Assembly: GCA_021773355.1 (NCBI GenBank)
Contig: JAJFKE010000002.1
Location: 1-64,000 of the forward strand
DNA length: 64,000 nucleotides
From: Gammaproteobacteria bacterium
GTDB lineage: Bacteria > Pseudomonadota > Gammaproteobacteria > Pseudomonadales > Pseudohongiellaceae
Reading direction: 5' to 3'
Below are positions 1 through 8,996 of this stretch, one piece after another (position 1 is the first letter of the stretch; every line of letters begins with the position of its first letter). The position numbers and the translations under genes are program-made. The notes under the pieces were generated by a model. The model was not told the origin of the DNA. It worked only from the letters and a program-made list of their open reading frames with translations, and ran no database searches.

Positions 1-201
1 AGACGTCGCAATGGTAATACCGCGCTCTCTTTCTTCAGGCGCATTATCGATTTGGGAGAAATCACGCACTTCACCTGTGCCATAAACCTCTGCACAAACC
101 TTCGTCAATGCCGCTGTCAACGTCGTCTTACCATGGTCAACATGACCAATCGTACCCACGTTTACGTGTGTTTTAACTCGTTCGAATTTTTCCTTCGCCA
201 T
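1..201 (-). CDS. tuf: Elongation factor Tu, N-terminal part (cut by window edge)
   Basis: The reverse strand from the ATG at 201 reads [20 protein letters not shown] and continues into the G1 P-loop ([10 protein letters not shown]) and the RGITI switch region before leaving the window. This is the GTPase start of EF-Tu, which brings aminoacyl-tRNA to the ribosome. Only 67 codons are present and no defect is visible. It lies just downstream of three tRNA genes on the same strand, the arrangement of the classical tRNA-tufB operon of gammaproteobacteria, so it is probably co-transcribed with them. A second tuf copy elsewhere is usual in this group but cannot be seen here. Confidence 0.98.
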   Translation of the reverse strand, partial: MAKEKFERVKTHVNVGTIGHVDHGKTTLTAALTKVCAEVYGTGEVRDFSQIDNAPEERERGITIATS

Positions 202-334
202 TTTCGACTGCCCCTATCTATTCTAAGCATCATCAATTAATTTCGAATCATGTGATCTTTCTACTTTTAAACCTTAGAAATTACATCTGATTCTAATCTG
301 TTTACACTGTTGTCTTACTGCCTTACCAAATGAA

Positions 335-410
335 TGGTGCTCACACCCGGAGTTGAACCGGGGACCTCTTCATTACCAATGAAGTGCTCTACCGCCTGAG
401 CTATGCGAGC
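335..410 (-). tRNA. tRNA-Thr (GGT)
   Basis: The reverse strand folds as a complete cloverleaf: acceptor GCTCGCA/TGTGAGC, D-loop AGCTCAGGCGGTAGAGC, anticodon stem-loop with GGT, T-arm GGTTCAACTCC, discriminator A and an encoded CCA. It is the last tRNA before tuf, as in the thrT-tufB arrangement. Confidence 0.97.
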
Positions 411-532
411 CGCACACTAGTAATCTCAGCCCCTGTACTGCAACCGCCTGTAAAGCCGGCTTTTTCACGCTTCTAAACAAGCCACTCAGGTAGCCTGATA
501 GCATTCTGAAGTTCCAATTTCCGTGGCTAAAT

Positions 533-606
533 TGGAGCGGGTAGCGGGAATCGAACCCGCGTGACCAGCTTGGAAGGCTGGAGTTCTACCGCTGAACTAT
601 ACCCGC
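533..606 (-). tRNA. tRNA-Gly (TCC)
   Basis: The reverse strand begins GCGGGTATAGTTCAGCGG and has an anticodon loop CTTCCAA (anticodon TCC), T-loop GGTTCGATTCC, and acceptor pairing GCGGGTA/TACCCGC followed by an encoded CCA. It is the middle gene of the Tyr-Gly-Thr-tuf series. Confidence 0.97.
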
Positions 607-637
607 CTACAAGAACTACTCCCCTAAAGCATCGAGA

Positions 638-721
638 TGGTGGAGGGGGGTGGATTTGAACCACCGAAGCTTGCGCGTCAGATTTACAGTCTGATCCCTT
701 TGGCCACTCGGGAACCCCTCC
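638..721 (-). tRNA. tRNA-Tyr (GTA)
   Basis: This is a class II tRNA with a long variable arm. The reverse strand starts GGAGGGGTTCCCGAG, carries anticodon GTA in the loop CTGTAAA, has a variable arm around GACGCGCAAGCTTC and a T-loop GGTTCAAATCC, and ends with CCA. It is the promoter-proximal tRNA of the cluster. Confidence 0.97.
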
Positions 722-772
722 CACGTGAACTTCCAAGGGTCAAAATCCCTGGCACTCTCACTCAGGAGCGGC

Positions 773-801
773 ATTTTATGGGAATTGAGTCCCTTGTGCA
801 A
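773..801 (-). promoter_or_regulatory. Sigma-70 promoter of the tRNA-tuf operon
   Basis: On the reverse strand TTGCAC (801-796) is followed after exactly 17 bases by TAAAAT (778-773) and then by a GC-rich stretch, GCCGCTCC. A GC-rich discriminator is typical of stringently controlled tRNA promoters. The -35 and spacer lie inside the last codons of the upstream SPOR gene. The start of transcription would be near 766, about 45 bases before tRNA-Tyr. The match is by eye and has not been tested. Confidence 0.7.
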
Positions 802-1453
802 TCGTTTCACAGAGATTTTCTGTAACGATCAAATCAGGTCTATCCACCGTCAATTCTAGCCATTCCGGGTTTTCTAACAGATCTGACTCAAGTGCGCGCA
901 ACTGCACCTGAATCTCACCGGTAGAGCGCGGTAATTCCTCAATTTCGGGTTTATAGCCCAGCGCTGTCACGCCCTGCAGCACATCTTGCGCATTTTCATA
1001 TTCAGAGAAAACGCCCAGGGCAATGCCATTTTCTAGTAAACCACGAGTAATAAGGTAGGTTTCGACCTGCATCGCCGCTGCAGAGAGGCTATCGCTGAGA
1101 TCATCCAGGGTAATCGTGGCAATTCCGCGAGAGGAGAAGGGTGGCAAGTAAACGCGGTACTGAGAAGGCAAAGGGCCACCGCTTAGTTTTAGCTCAGTTT
1201 CGAACCCGCTCTCATCGATTGCAGAGATAAAACCGCTCGCATCATCTATGCTATCGAAGCTGGCAATACTGTAGCAGCGGTTTTTGGCCTGTGCTGCCAA
1301 CTGCTCCTGATATTCACTGACCAGGATGAGACCGCTATTTATCAAGGGTCGCGATACGTTGCGCGCAGGCTGTGGGCCTTGCGCAGAACCGAAACGCGTC
1401 CAGCCAAAGTAGCCAATATTTATTAAAAGTAGAAAAATCGCTATGTAGCGCAT
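776..1453 (-). CDS. Membrane-anchored SPOR-like protein
   Basis: A 225-residue protein with one N-terminal membrane segment (about residues 3-20, hydrophobic after MRY) and a periplasmic body. Residues about 58-110 (CYSIASF... YRVYLPPF) and about 140-190 (IALGVFSEYENA... ) each resemble a SPOR-type peptidoglycan-binding fold, with the usual aromatic/glycine pattern and ExA helix. SPOR proteins bind denuded glycan strands at division sites. It follows coaX by 27 bases on the same strand, completing the birA-coaX-SPOR run common in gammaproteobacteria. The domain call rests on pattern and context; the second repeat is weak. Confidence 0.7.
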   Translation of the reverse strand: MRYIAIFLLLINIGYFGWTRFGSAQGPQPARNVSRPLINSGLILVSEYQEQLAAQAKNRCYSIASFDSIDDASGFISAIDESGFETELKLSGGPLPSQYRVYLPPFSSRGIATITLDDLSDSLSAAAMQVETYLITRGLLENGIALGVFSEYENAQDVLQGVTALGYKPEIEELPRSTGEIQVQLRALESDLLENPEWLELTVDRPDLIVTENLCETIAQGTQFP

Positions 1454-1480
1454 CAGTTATTCCGCAAATCGAAGATCTCT

Positions 1481-2224
1481 CTAGGACTCCTCGATGTAGG
1501 GGCAGGCTACTGCCAATCCTTCAAAAACCAACGACGACACTATTTCACTGCCTGCAATTGCCGCATGTTTATGCAACAGTTCAGCATCGCCTCCTGCAAA
1601 GTACAACCGGATATCAGACTGCTCGCTATTCATACTACTTATTAATTGCGTAATAGTTGCAAGCAGGGCGGCAAGGGTTCCATTGAACACTGCCTCGTCG
1701 GTGGATTGTCCCAATTTCTGGGTAATCGAAGAATAGTCAGTGGCCAATCGAATCGCGGTATTGGATTCAAGACTATCGCGCATCAATTTCAGGCCCGGAA
1801 TAATATATCCTCCCAGATGCAAACCACCGGCGTCTACCACATCGATGGTGAAAGCAGTTCCGGCATCGACCACCATGCAAGTCCCATTAGCGCGATTATA
1901 AGCAGCAAGCATAGCCAGCCACCTGTCGATACCTAGCCTACTTAGGTCAGCATACTGATTACGCACTCCCCCACAACGTTGGCTTACTCTGGCCTGTTGT
2001 AGTTCCAAACCGAAACTCTCATCTACCCACTGCCTAAGCCGGTCATTCACTTCCCCTGAACGCACACTACACATGCGAACCATGTTCACGGAGTGCTTCA
2101 ATTCCGGCACTAAACGCAATTCAGAAAAACCAGACACGTTGCCTTCGCAAATCAAGGCAGATGTATGGCGCTGAATCTGACGCCACTTTATTCGGGAATT
2201 GCCTACATCGAGTTCTAATATCAT
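1481..2224 (-). CDS. coaX: Type III pantothenate kinase
   Basis: Phosphorylates pantothenate in the first step of coenzyme A synthesis. The 247-residue protein has the ASKHA phosphate motif at the N-terminus (LDVGNSRIKW), the GIDRW motif near residue 98, the VDAGTAFTIDVVD nucleotide/metal motif near 118, and GGYIIPG near 137, all typical of CoaX rather than of type I CoaA. Length fits the family. It starts 22 bases after the birA stop, so the two are probably one operon. CoaX activity classically needs a monovalent cation and is not inhibited by CoA, which is family knowledge and not seen here. Confidence 0.95.
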   Translation of the reverse strand: MILELDVGNSRIKWRQIQRHTSALICEGNVSGFSELRLVPELKHSVNMVRMCSVRSGEVNDRLRQWVDESFGLELQQARVSQRCGGVRNQYADLSRLGIDRWLAMLAAYNRANGTCMVVDAGTAFTIDVVDAGGLHLGGYIIPGLKLMRDSLESNTAIRLATDYSSITQKLGQSTDEAVFNGTLAALLATITQLISSMNSEQSDIRLYFAGGDAELLHKHAAIAGSEIVSSLVFEGLAVACPYIEES

Positions 2225-2246
2225 AGCCTAACTTTATAGTTCGAAA

Positions 2247-3056
2247 TCACTGGCCTAACTCTCGCAAAGAAGGAAAAACTTCTCCTCCATTAATAGATTG
2301 AACACCACTGGCCGTTTGTATCAACAAAGCACCCTTGGAATCTACGCCCAAGGATTTACCTATAATACAACTTTCACCATTTTGAATCACGATATCGCTC
2401 AATCGATAGCAATCCAGGACATTCCATTTTTCTTCAAATACCGGGAAGCCCTTGTTCTCATAGACGACTAAATTCGCACAGAGTCGATTAACAACAGCAG
2501 ACACGAGAACGCTTTTGGTTGGCAGCTCAGACATGATGTTGATTAAGTCAATTACCGGTCGGTCAATGCTGGCAATCGAATCGGACGGCAGTTCAATATT
2601 GACACCTACTCCGAAAACCACATAGCGTGAACTTTCTCTTTGTTGTAACTCTAACAAAATACCCGCTAGCTTCTTCTTTTCAAATAGCACATCGTTGGGC
2701 CACTTCAACTGAAGGCCAATAGCGCCAAGCTCTTTCAATGCTTCAACCACACTAATTGCCGTTACCAGGCTAAGGCCTTGCAAAGCACTAGTCTCCAAAG
2801 AAAAGCAGCGACTAAGGGAAAGGTAAATCCCAGCATTTTTCGGGCTAAGCCATTGACGTCCTCTACGACCCTTACCGGCAGTTTGCGAGTTGGCCACAAT
2901 TAAGTGATTTTCAGAATTACCTGATCGAATCTGACGAATTGATTCTGAATTGGTGGAATCTATTTCGTCAAAAATCTGAACCTTGTCGATTGATTGTTCA
3001 GACTCAAGGCTCAATAAATTTCGAAGCGCTTGCACGTCCATAGATTTGACAGCCAT
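2247..3056 (-). CDS. birA: Biotin-protein ligase without the DNA-binding domain
   Basis: Makes biotinyl-AMP and transfers biotin to carrier proteins such as acetyl-CoA carboxylase. The 269-residue protein has the adenylate-binding loop GKGRRGRQW near residue 62, KWPNDV near 118 and the KKLAGILLE motif near 127, then the C-terminal SH3-like domain. Only about 27 residues precede the catalytic domain, and a TAA stop stands directly before the ATG in frame, so the winged-helix DNA-binding domain of E. coli-type BirA is absent. It should therefore be a ligase only and not the biotin-operon repressor. It heads a birA-coaX-SPOR operon. Confidence 0.94.
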   Translation of the reverse strand: MAVKSMDVQALRNLLSLESEQSIDKVQIFDEIDSTNSESIRQIRSGNSENHLIVANSQTAGKGRRGRQWLSPKNAGIYLSLSRCFSLETSALQGLSLVTAISVVEALKELGAIGLQLKWPNDVLFEKKKLAGILLELQQRESSRYVVFGVGVNIELPSDSIASIDRPVIDLINIMSELPTKSVLVSAVVNRLCANLVVYENKGFPVFEEKWNVLDCYRLSDIVIQNGESCIIGKSLGVDSKGALLIQTASGVQSINGGEVFPSLRELGQ

Positions 3057-3130
3057 TTAGAACCAGTACGCAATTCATTACTAAAGAGTGCGATCTGACT
3101 CTTGTTATTAAAACGCTAACCATGAGCACT

Positions 3131-3181
3131 CAATAAAAAAGGAGCGAGGACATTGTGCGAGACAGTATCCGATCGCTCCTT
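3131..3181 (-). terminator. Rho-independent terminator after cstA
   Basis: On the reverse strand AAGGAGCGA and TCGCTCCTT pair across a loop of about 25 bases, followed by TTTTTTATTG. It lies 38 bases beyond the stop of the CstA gene and before birA, so it separates the two transcripts. Confidence 0.8.
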
Positions 3182-3218
3182 CTTCACTCGGAGATTTACT
3201 GGACAAAATCCAGCGTTA

Positions 3219-4952
3219 TTATTCTCCCGTGCTTACAGCGTCATCAGCAACAGAATCGGCATCCGCCGATTCCACAGGAATCTCGCCACTCCTAATTTTA
3301 GAAATTATACCCAGCGCCTCTAGCATAACCATGATGCTAGTAATCATGACTAGTATCTCAATGACGACCAACACCCACTGCGAAGTCTGGTAATGCTGCA
3401 CGATGTACCAGCAAGATGCCCAGAATGCCATCACAAAGATAAAGATCATTGGTGCCAGAATAAATTTTGGCGAGCGACCTATTCTCATTAAATAAACGGA
3501 AATGAGAAGCAAGGTCATTGAGGCTAGAATTTGATTGGTTCCACCGAATACAGGCCAGATCAATGCACCACCGTCTCCGGGGTATCCGCCCGCCGATACA
3601 CCGAAGGCCAACATAAGGCAGGCCGCTATTGCTACCAGTGTAGAGATGATGTTGTTCTTAAACACAGCAATGTTATAAATGCTTCCCCATTCTTGAATAA
3701 TATAACGCTGCAAGCGTAGGCCCGCATCCATTGTCGTGCCTGCGAAAAGTACCACCATTACCGCAAGCATGGTTTGCGCAAAGGCGATGGGAATTCCCCA
3801 GCCAGTGGAAATCAGGATCGCACCACCATCAATGAATCCAGCCTGTCCAGGTCCGCTAGAGTAGCCGGAGTATAGAGCATTCCAATCGGCGCTGGTGGCA
3901 GCGTACAGAGAGCCAGTCACAGCAACAATCGTTATTAATGCTAATGATCCCTCACCCAAGGCACCGAGATAGCCGACAAAGCGCGCATCTTTTTCATTAC
4001 TCAGTTGTTTAGAGCTGGTTCCAGAAGATACGATTCCGTGGAATCCGGAAAGCGCCCCACAAGCAATTGTCACAAACAGAATTGGTAAAATTGGTGGAGT
4101 ACCTTCGGCCAGATTTGGATTGAACGCTGGTGCTGTTACATCTGGCATTGCGATAAATACAGCGGTGTAAAGGACGAGAAGACCTAATACCAACTGAGCG
4201 CCATTGATATAATCGCGTGGTTGCAACAAGAGCCATACCGGCAACATCGATGCTATGCCAGCGTAAACAAATAACAGAATAATCCAGTTGCCATTGGCGC
4301 CAAGACCAAAAATATCTGCGGGCAATTCGAGAGGCATTACACTACCAATATATATGGTGAAATACAGGATCGCCACGCCGATTACCGAGATAAGCAGCAA
4401 ATTGAAATTTTTGCGAATCAATACTCCAATTACCACGGCCACCGGAATGGCAGCCCAGGCTGGGAATACCGAAGACGGGAAGATAACCATATCCGTTGCA
4501 ATAATGGTTGCGAACATCGCGTTCACCAGCACCAACAACAGAAAGATGATGACCATGAACAGAGCCGAGGCCCGCTTGCCAATTACATCTGAGGATAGAG
4601 CACCGATAGATTTTGCACCGTGTCGTGTACTGGCCCACAACGCACCCATATCGTGGACGCCGGCAAAAAATACGGAACCGAATGTTACCCACAACAAGGC
4701 GGGTACCCATCCCCAATACACGGCGATCGCTGGACCTACTATAGGCGCTGCTCCGGCAACCGCAGTAAAGTGTGCGCCCCAGAGTACAAACTTGTTAGTA
4801 GGCACATAATCGACACCATCATTTATACGATGGGCTGGAGTTACATAGTTCGGGTCTAAGCGATAGATTTTCTCTGCGATAAATTTGGAATAGACGAACC
4901 AACCGAATGAAAAACCAACCAGACCAAAAATGACGATAAAGATCGAGGACAT
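3219..4952 (-). CDS. cstA: CstA-family carbon starvation transporter
   Basis: A 577-residue polytopic membrane protein with about 16 hydrophobic segments. It shows the CstA hallmarks: YVPTNKFVLWGAHFTAVAG near residue 50, the PIVGPAIAVYWGW segment, HDMGALWAS, and GFHGIVSSGTSSKQL in the middle. CstA relatives import peptides or pyruvate when carbon is short. A longer reading from 5024 is possible, but the ATG at 4952 is preferred because CTGGAGAACG lies just before it and the first membrane helix begins at once. The substrate cannot be told from sequence; a peptide substrate would fit the many peptidases in this window. It has its own terminator. Confidence 0.88.
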   Translation of the reverse strand: MSSIFIVIFGLVGFSFGWFVYSKFIAEKIYRLDPNYVTPAHRINDGVDYVPTNKFVLWGAHFTAVAGAAPIVGPAIAVYWGWVPALLWVTFGSVFFAGVHDMGALWASTRHGAKSIGALSSDVIGKRASALFMVIIFLLLVLVNAMFATIIATDMVIFPSSVFPAWAAIPVAVVIGVLIRKNFNLLLISVIGVAILYFTIYIGSVMPLELPADIFGLGANGNWIILLFVYAGIASMLPVWLLLQPRDYINGAQLVLGLLVLYTAVFIAMPDVTAPAFNPNLAEGTPPILPILFVTIACGALSGFHGIVSSGTSSKQLSNEKDARFVGYLGALGEGSLALITIVAVTGSLYAATSADWNALYSGYSSGPGQAGFIDGGAILISTGWGIPIAFAQTMLAVMVVLFAGTTMDAGLRLQRYIIQEWGSIYNIAVFKNNIISTLVAIAACLMLAFGVSAGGYPGDGGALIWPVFGGTNQILASMTLLLISVYLMRIGRSPKFILAPMIFIFVMAFWASCWYIVQHYQTSQWVLVVIEILVMITSIMVMLEALGIISKIRSGEIPVESADADSVADDAVSTGE

Positions 4953-5183
4953 AAAGCGTTCTCCAGGATTATTATTATGAATTCTACGTCCCGCATCATA
5001 GCAAGTTACCAAGGCCAGACACAACGAAAGTCGCGTATTTGCTGGCTTGCTTTAGGGTGTTGCCTGTCTGTGGAATTCCATACGTCGTTATTGCTGTTAA
5101 GCATTGCCGTCAGAGTTTGAAACTCTGGAATTTAAGTGTTCGCTATTCACGGTAACCGAATCAACAGCAATTTTAAGCACGCG

Positions 5184-5249
5184 GTGGCGAGGCGGTTTCT
5201 CTCGAACAATCAGCGCCAACGGCGCGTGAGAGAGGAATTGCCTCGCCAC
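5184..5249. repeat. Imperfect inverted repeat, three-tier hairpin
   Basis: The outer arms GTGGCGAGGC (5184-5193) and GCCTCGCCAC (5240-5249) pair perfectly. Inside them TCTCTC (5198-5203) pairs with GAGAGA (5228-5233), and at the centre GCGCC and GGCGC (5213-5225) flank AAC. The symmetry suggests a structured RNA or a small palindromic repeat of the kind dispersed between genes. No second copy was noticed in the window and there is no U-tract, so it is not a simple terminator. Confidence 0.6.
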
Positions 5250-5291
5250 TGTTTGCGAAAAAGTACACCGATCTTCCTCTTACTCAGAACG

Positions 5292-5328
5292 AAAAAAAAC
5301 CCGATCAATTCAATGACCGGGTTTTTTA
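5292..5328 (-). terminator. Terminator after the first redoxin-heme-copper gene
   Basis: AACCCGATC and GACCGGGTT form a stem with one mismatch, flanked by A8 on one side and T6 on the other, so it could act in both directions. It lies 17 bases beyond the stop of the 5345-7048 gene. Confidence 0.8.
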
Positions 5329-5344
5329 TCAAACTAAAGAAGGG

Positions 5345-7048
5345 CTAGTTTGATGGCGTGGCTGAATGGTAAGTCCAGTAGCCAATAAACATCTCATCCC
5401 AGCTCTGCAGTCCAAAAGTAAGTTCCTGACTCGGATCCGGATTAGCGGGATTGTACTGCGAATTATCAAAAGCTCCAGTCACGTGAACCTTGGTGCCTGC
5501 CTTAACTGTAACTGGCTGTTCCAGTTCATAAGTAGGCTGCCAAGCATAGCTGTAATTCGGCACGCTAAGCAGATCGGTCATGCTGCCATCTTCATTTTCC
5601 ATGGAAAACTTCATGTCCTTGCCACGGAAGTGCATATGAGCTCGCAATCCAGTTACCACTACGTCCTCATCGAACACATACTGTGCATGGGATTCATGAT
5701 CCTGCGCGTAGGCAGGAATCTTAAACTGTGAAGCCACTGAACGAGTGAAATTCTCATACTTCGGAGGCTCATCGTACATATACAAACCGAGAATGGTTTC
5801 GTCAGTAGTAGCCTTACCGTTGGTAGTGAAGTGAAACTGCATAGACAGTTTGTGTCCTTCAGGAATATAGACACCAGTATCCTCACGGAATGTCATGGCA
5901 TCTACCTTGCCCGGTGCATAGCCCTCAAGAAAGCGGCGCGCTACAGATGTTGTATTTGCCTCGCCACCGTCGAAGTTCTCGGCAGGCGCGGTAACATAGG
6001 TCAGCAAATGGTGAAGAACGGACTCATCACCAGGAATAAACTGAACCGCTTTTACCCACTTGTCTTCGGTGAAGGGCAACTCCACATCAACATCGATGTA
6101 GTCCAGAACGCCAGTAGCAGGAATCTCCATTTTCGGTGCCTTGACTATGTAGTCAGGCTCACCGAGGGCCCATTCTTTCCAGTTTGGCATTTCGATCTCT
6201 GTCAAAGGATCAATGGCGGCAGCGCCACGAGGCGAGCCAGCATCAATCCAGTGAACCAAGGTTTGTAAATCGGCATCGGTCATATAGCGAGCGTTGTTAA
6301 AATGGCCAATATTGGGATCAACCTGAGTAGGTGGCATGCGCTTGGTCAATAGTACTTCACGAATCATCGGTGACCAACCTTGCAACATAAGATGACTGTC
6401 CATAGCGAAAGGTCCGATTCCCCCTTCTCTATGGCAAGTAGCACATTGCTCTGCAACTATAGGTGCAACTTCTGTTGCGTAATCTGGTGTGGCGCTGGCG
6501 TGAGATTCCTTAACCGGAAATTGAAGATCACAGCCGACTGCGTCAACAATCATTGTGCCATCAACAGTACCTGCTAATTCGCTGGACAGTGTTGCCGACG
6601 CGCTGGAAACCGGGCCACGATAAATAAGTGTTAAACGCTCAGGGTCGAGAACGGCAATTTCGCCAGCTTTAGTCAAAGCCAGTGTTTCTGAAACGATTTG
6701 ACCGTCATCTATGAGCAATGGAAAATCAGAACCGAGTGTAGCCTTCGCTGCACGAATCGCATCTACGTCGGATTCTGCTGACGAATTAATCAAAGCAAAC
6801 GCTATCCCCTGCTCGCCCCATTGAGCCTGCATGGCTTGCAAGCTGGAAACTGCAGAATTGATCGACGCACAGCTGTTGTCATAAGACATCAATACTAATG
6901 CCTCTTTATTGCGGTAACGACTTAATTGATGGAAGTCACCATTGCTGTCCAACAAACCAAAATCTCCGATTCTATCTGGCACAGCGAGGGCTGCAGTAGA
7001 CAGTAGCGAAACGATTAAGGCTATTCCGATCACGGATAATCTATTCAT
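5345..7048 (-). CDS. Exported redoxin - cytochrome c - PHM-like copper protein (paralogue 1)
   Basis: A 567-residue protein with a signal peptide (1-22). Residues 25-150 are a redoxin fold with Cys60 in the NSCASI loop, and Cys173 lies in a VGCDLQFP linker. A c-type heme site CATCH is at 202-206 with likely axial Met238 (KRMPP). Residues about 300-560 match copper type II, ascorbate-dependent monooxygenases: HH at 346-347 and His406 for CuH; HMH at 471-473 and Met553 (DEM) for CuM. All ligands of the PHM/DBM two-copper site are present. Function is inferred as periplasmic hydroxylation or redox chemistry; the substrate is unknown. GGAG stands before the ATG. It is followed by paralogue 2 in tandem and has its own terminator. 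Confidence 0.85.
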   Translation of the reverse strand: MNRLSVIGIALIVSLLSTAALAVPDRIGDFGLLDSNGDFHQLSRYRNKEALVLMSYDNSCASINSAVSSLQAMQAQWGEQGIAFALINSSAESDVDAIRAAKATLGSDFPLLIDDGQIVSETLALTKAGEIAVLDPERLTLIYRGPVSSASATLSSELAGTVDGTMIVDAVGCDLQFPVKESHASATPDYATEVAPIVAEQCATCHREGGIGPFAMDSHLMLQGWSPMIREVLLTKRMPPTQVDPNIGHFNNARYMTDADLQTLVHWIDAGSPRGAAAIDPLTEIEMPNWKEWALGEPDYIVKAPKMEIPATGVLDYIDVDVELPFTEDKWVKAVQFIPGDESVLHHLLTYVTAPAENFDGGEANTTSVARRFLEGYAPGKVDAMTFREDTGVYIPEGHKLSMQFHFTTNGKATTDETILGLYMYDEPPKYENFTRSVASQFKIPAYAQDHESHAQYVFDEDVVVTGLRAHMHFRGKDMKFSMENEDGSMTDLLSVPNYSYAWQPTYELEQPVTVKAGTKVHVTGAFDNSQYNPANPDPSQELTFGLQSWDEMFIGYWTYHSATPSN

Positions 7049-7183
7049 TTTCGAGGCTCCAAAAGCTTTTTATCAACTCAGCAAGTTTAGCCGAAGCAAG
7101 CCAGAATAGGCAGCCTAAACTATTACTTTTTGTAACAAATAGAAAGTTTCGAGAAGCTTCTAGAATTCGAGTATTTCGCCCAC

Positions 7184-7207
7184 AAAAAAGGCCCCGAAAG
7201 GCCTTTT
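7184..7207 (-). terminator. Terminator after paralogue 2
   Basis: AAAAAAGGCC and GGCCTTTT pair around CCGAAA. On the reverse strand the stem ends in a T-tract. It lies about 23 bases beyond the stop of the 7230-8996 gene. Confidence 0.75.
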
Positions 7208-7229
7208 CCCTAATCTTTCAGTGCTAGTT

Positions 7230-8996
7230 CTAGTTACTCGTCTTGTTATAAGACAGATAGCCAATAAACATCTCATCCCAGCTCTGAGCGCCGCCGCGGA
7301 CCACTGCTGCAGGGTCTGGATTGCCAAGATTGTACTGAGAGTTATCGAAGGCACCTTCTATCATTACCCGAGAGCCGGCTGGCAATAGCATTGGCTCTGA
7401 AAGTCTATAGGTAGGCTGCCAGGCAAAGTTGTAGTCTGGCACGTTGATAATCTGATCCTTCGTACCATCAGGATAGATCACGCTGAAACGCATGCGCTTG
7501 CCACGATAATGCATATGAGGTCGTAAGCCATGAAGCATTACTTCGTCTTCGAATACATGAGATGCACTCATCTTATGATCGGCGACTCCCGGCTGAATCT
7601 CGATATTGCTGCCGCCATGGCTCAGTGAATAAGTTGAATACTGAAACTCGGGTTCATCATCGGCGAAGTACAATCCTAACTTGGTGCTGTCAATCGTCTC
7701 TTTGCCAAAGGTTGTGTAATGCAGAGACATTTGTACGGCGGAGCCCCTAGGCACGAACATGCCGGTATTTTCCGGATAGGTAGCTGCCTCATCCTTGCCT
7801 GGTGCATAACCTTCGAGGAACTCCCTGTAGTTATCGTTCTCGCCTTCGACTATTTCTTCGGCATAGTTAGCAGGAACAATATAGCTCAGCAAATGGTGTA
7901 GTACGCGGCGATCACCAGGTAAGTGTTGAACCGACTTTACCCAAACATCTTCTTCAAAGGGCAGATTGATAGTTACGCTCTCATAGTCCAACACGCCGGT
8001 GGCAGGGACCGTAAAAGCAGGAACATCGACTATATAATCCGGCTCGCCTAATTCCCAAACAGAATCTGGTGGCTCGATGAAAGTCAGTGGGTCTATTTCA
8101 CTTTGGCCCCGAGGTGATCCTGCATCTATCCAATGCACTAGCGTCTGCAGTTCCGCTGGGTCCATATAGCGTGCGTTAGTGAAATGATTAATGTTCGGAT
8201 CTACCTGCGCTGGCGGCATTCGCTTGGTCATCATGACTTCCTTCATCATGGGCGACCAACCCTGAATCATCATATGAGAATCCATTGCAAAGGGAGCTAT
8301 ACCCCCCTCTATGTGACAGCCTAGGCATTTTGCCTGCAAAATTGGGGCAACTTCCGTAGCGTAATCAGGAACAGCTTTAGCGTGGTTTTCTCGGGCTGGA
8401 AAGTTTAAATCACAACCAACAGCATCTGTTGTAATTGTGGAGTTTATAGAAGCCGCTTCACCGGCTACTGCCATCGCCAATACGTCTGCAAATATTGTGG
8501 TGCCTTCCCGTCCCTCGATGTCTAGTCCAGGCCTGGCTCGAATAGGGTCAATATCGAGTCCGCCGCGATACAAAACCTGACTGCGAGTGGGCTCAAGAAC
8601 TACAATTTCACCCGCCTTGCGCAGACCAAGACTTTCGGCGACGAGCTGACTGTCATCCAACAGAATAGGAAGATCAAAATTGTGTAGCTCGTCCATCAGG
8701 CGAATTTCAGCAAGACTATCGTCGTCAGCGGCGTTAATAGCCAGAAAGCTAACTCCCTGCCTTTCCCATGTAGTTCTTAGCAGTCGATACTTTGGTAGCT
8801 TCTCAATATTTTCCTGGCAATTGGCTGCAGTAGCGATAATAACCACGGCTTTGCTGTCGCCGTACTTTTGTAATTGATGATAGCTACCCTCGTGGTCAAT
8901 CAAGGCGAAATTACCGATTCGTTCAGCTCCAGCATGGGCCTGAAATGTGATTGCTGTAGAAAATGCAAACAATGCTATCGCGATAAATTTTTTCAT
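7230..8996 (-). CDS. Exported redoxin - cytochrome c - PHM-like copper protein (paralogue 2)
   Basis: A 588-residue protein with signal peptide 1-22 (ending in QAHA). The redoxin domain spans 24-150 with Cys60 (AANCQENI), then Cys195 (VGCDLNFP), the heme site CLGCH at 224-228 and Met260 (KRMPP). The copper domain has HH 367-368, His426, HMH 494-496 and Met576 (DEM), so both copper sites look complete. GAAGG stands before the ATG. It is collinear with paralogue 1, with which it forms a tandem pair 181 bases apart, each with its own terminator. The gap to HupE suggests separate control. The likely place of action is the periplasm, since heme c attachment happens there. Confidence 0.85.
   Translation of the reverse strand: MKKFIAIALFAFSTAITFQAHAGAERIGNFALIDHEGSYHQLQKYGDSKAVVIIATAANCQENIEKLPKYRLLRTTWERQGVSFLAINAADDDSLAEIRLMDELHNFDLPILLDDSQLVAESLGLRKAGEIVVLEPTRSQVLYRGGLDIDPIRARPGLDIEGREGTTIFADVLAMAVAGEAASINSTITTDAVGCDLNFPARENHAKAVPDYATEVAPILQAKCLGCHIEGGIAPFAMDSHMMIQGWSPMMKEVMMTKRMPPAQVDPNINHFTNARYMDPAELQTLVHWIDAGSPRGQSEIDPLTFIEPPDSVWELGEPDYIVDVPAFTVPATGVLDYESVTINLPFEEDVWVKSVQHLPGDRRVLHHLLSYIVPANYAEEIVEGENDNYREFLEGYAPGKDEAATYPENTGMFVPRGSAVQMSLHYTTFGKETIDSTKLGLYFADDEPEFQYSTYSLSHGGSNIEIQPGVADHKMSASHVFEDEVMLHGLRPHMHYRGKRMRFSVIYPDGTKDQIINVPDYNFAWQPTYRLSEPMLLPAGSRVMIEGAFDNSQYNLGNPDPAAVVRGGAQSWDEMFIGYLSYNKTSN

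Larger units (their letters stand above)
4953..5344. other. Gene-free stretch with promoter region and folded element
   Basis: No open frame here has a ribosome site or a recognisable product. It must hold the CstA promoter at its left side. It also contains the three-tier inverted repeat at 5184-5249 and the terminator at 5292-5328, listed separately. Confidence 0.6.

Noticed and set aside
4288-4809. 173-codon frame opposite cstA
   Set aside because: It is the complement of a clearly conserved membrane protein and shows no independent features.
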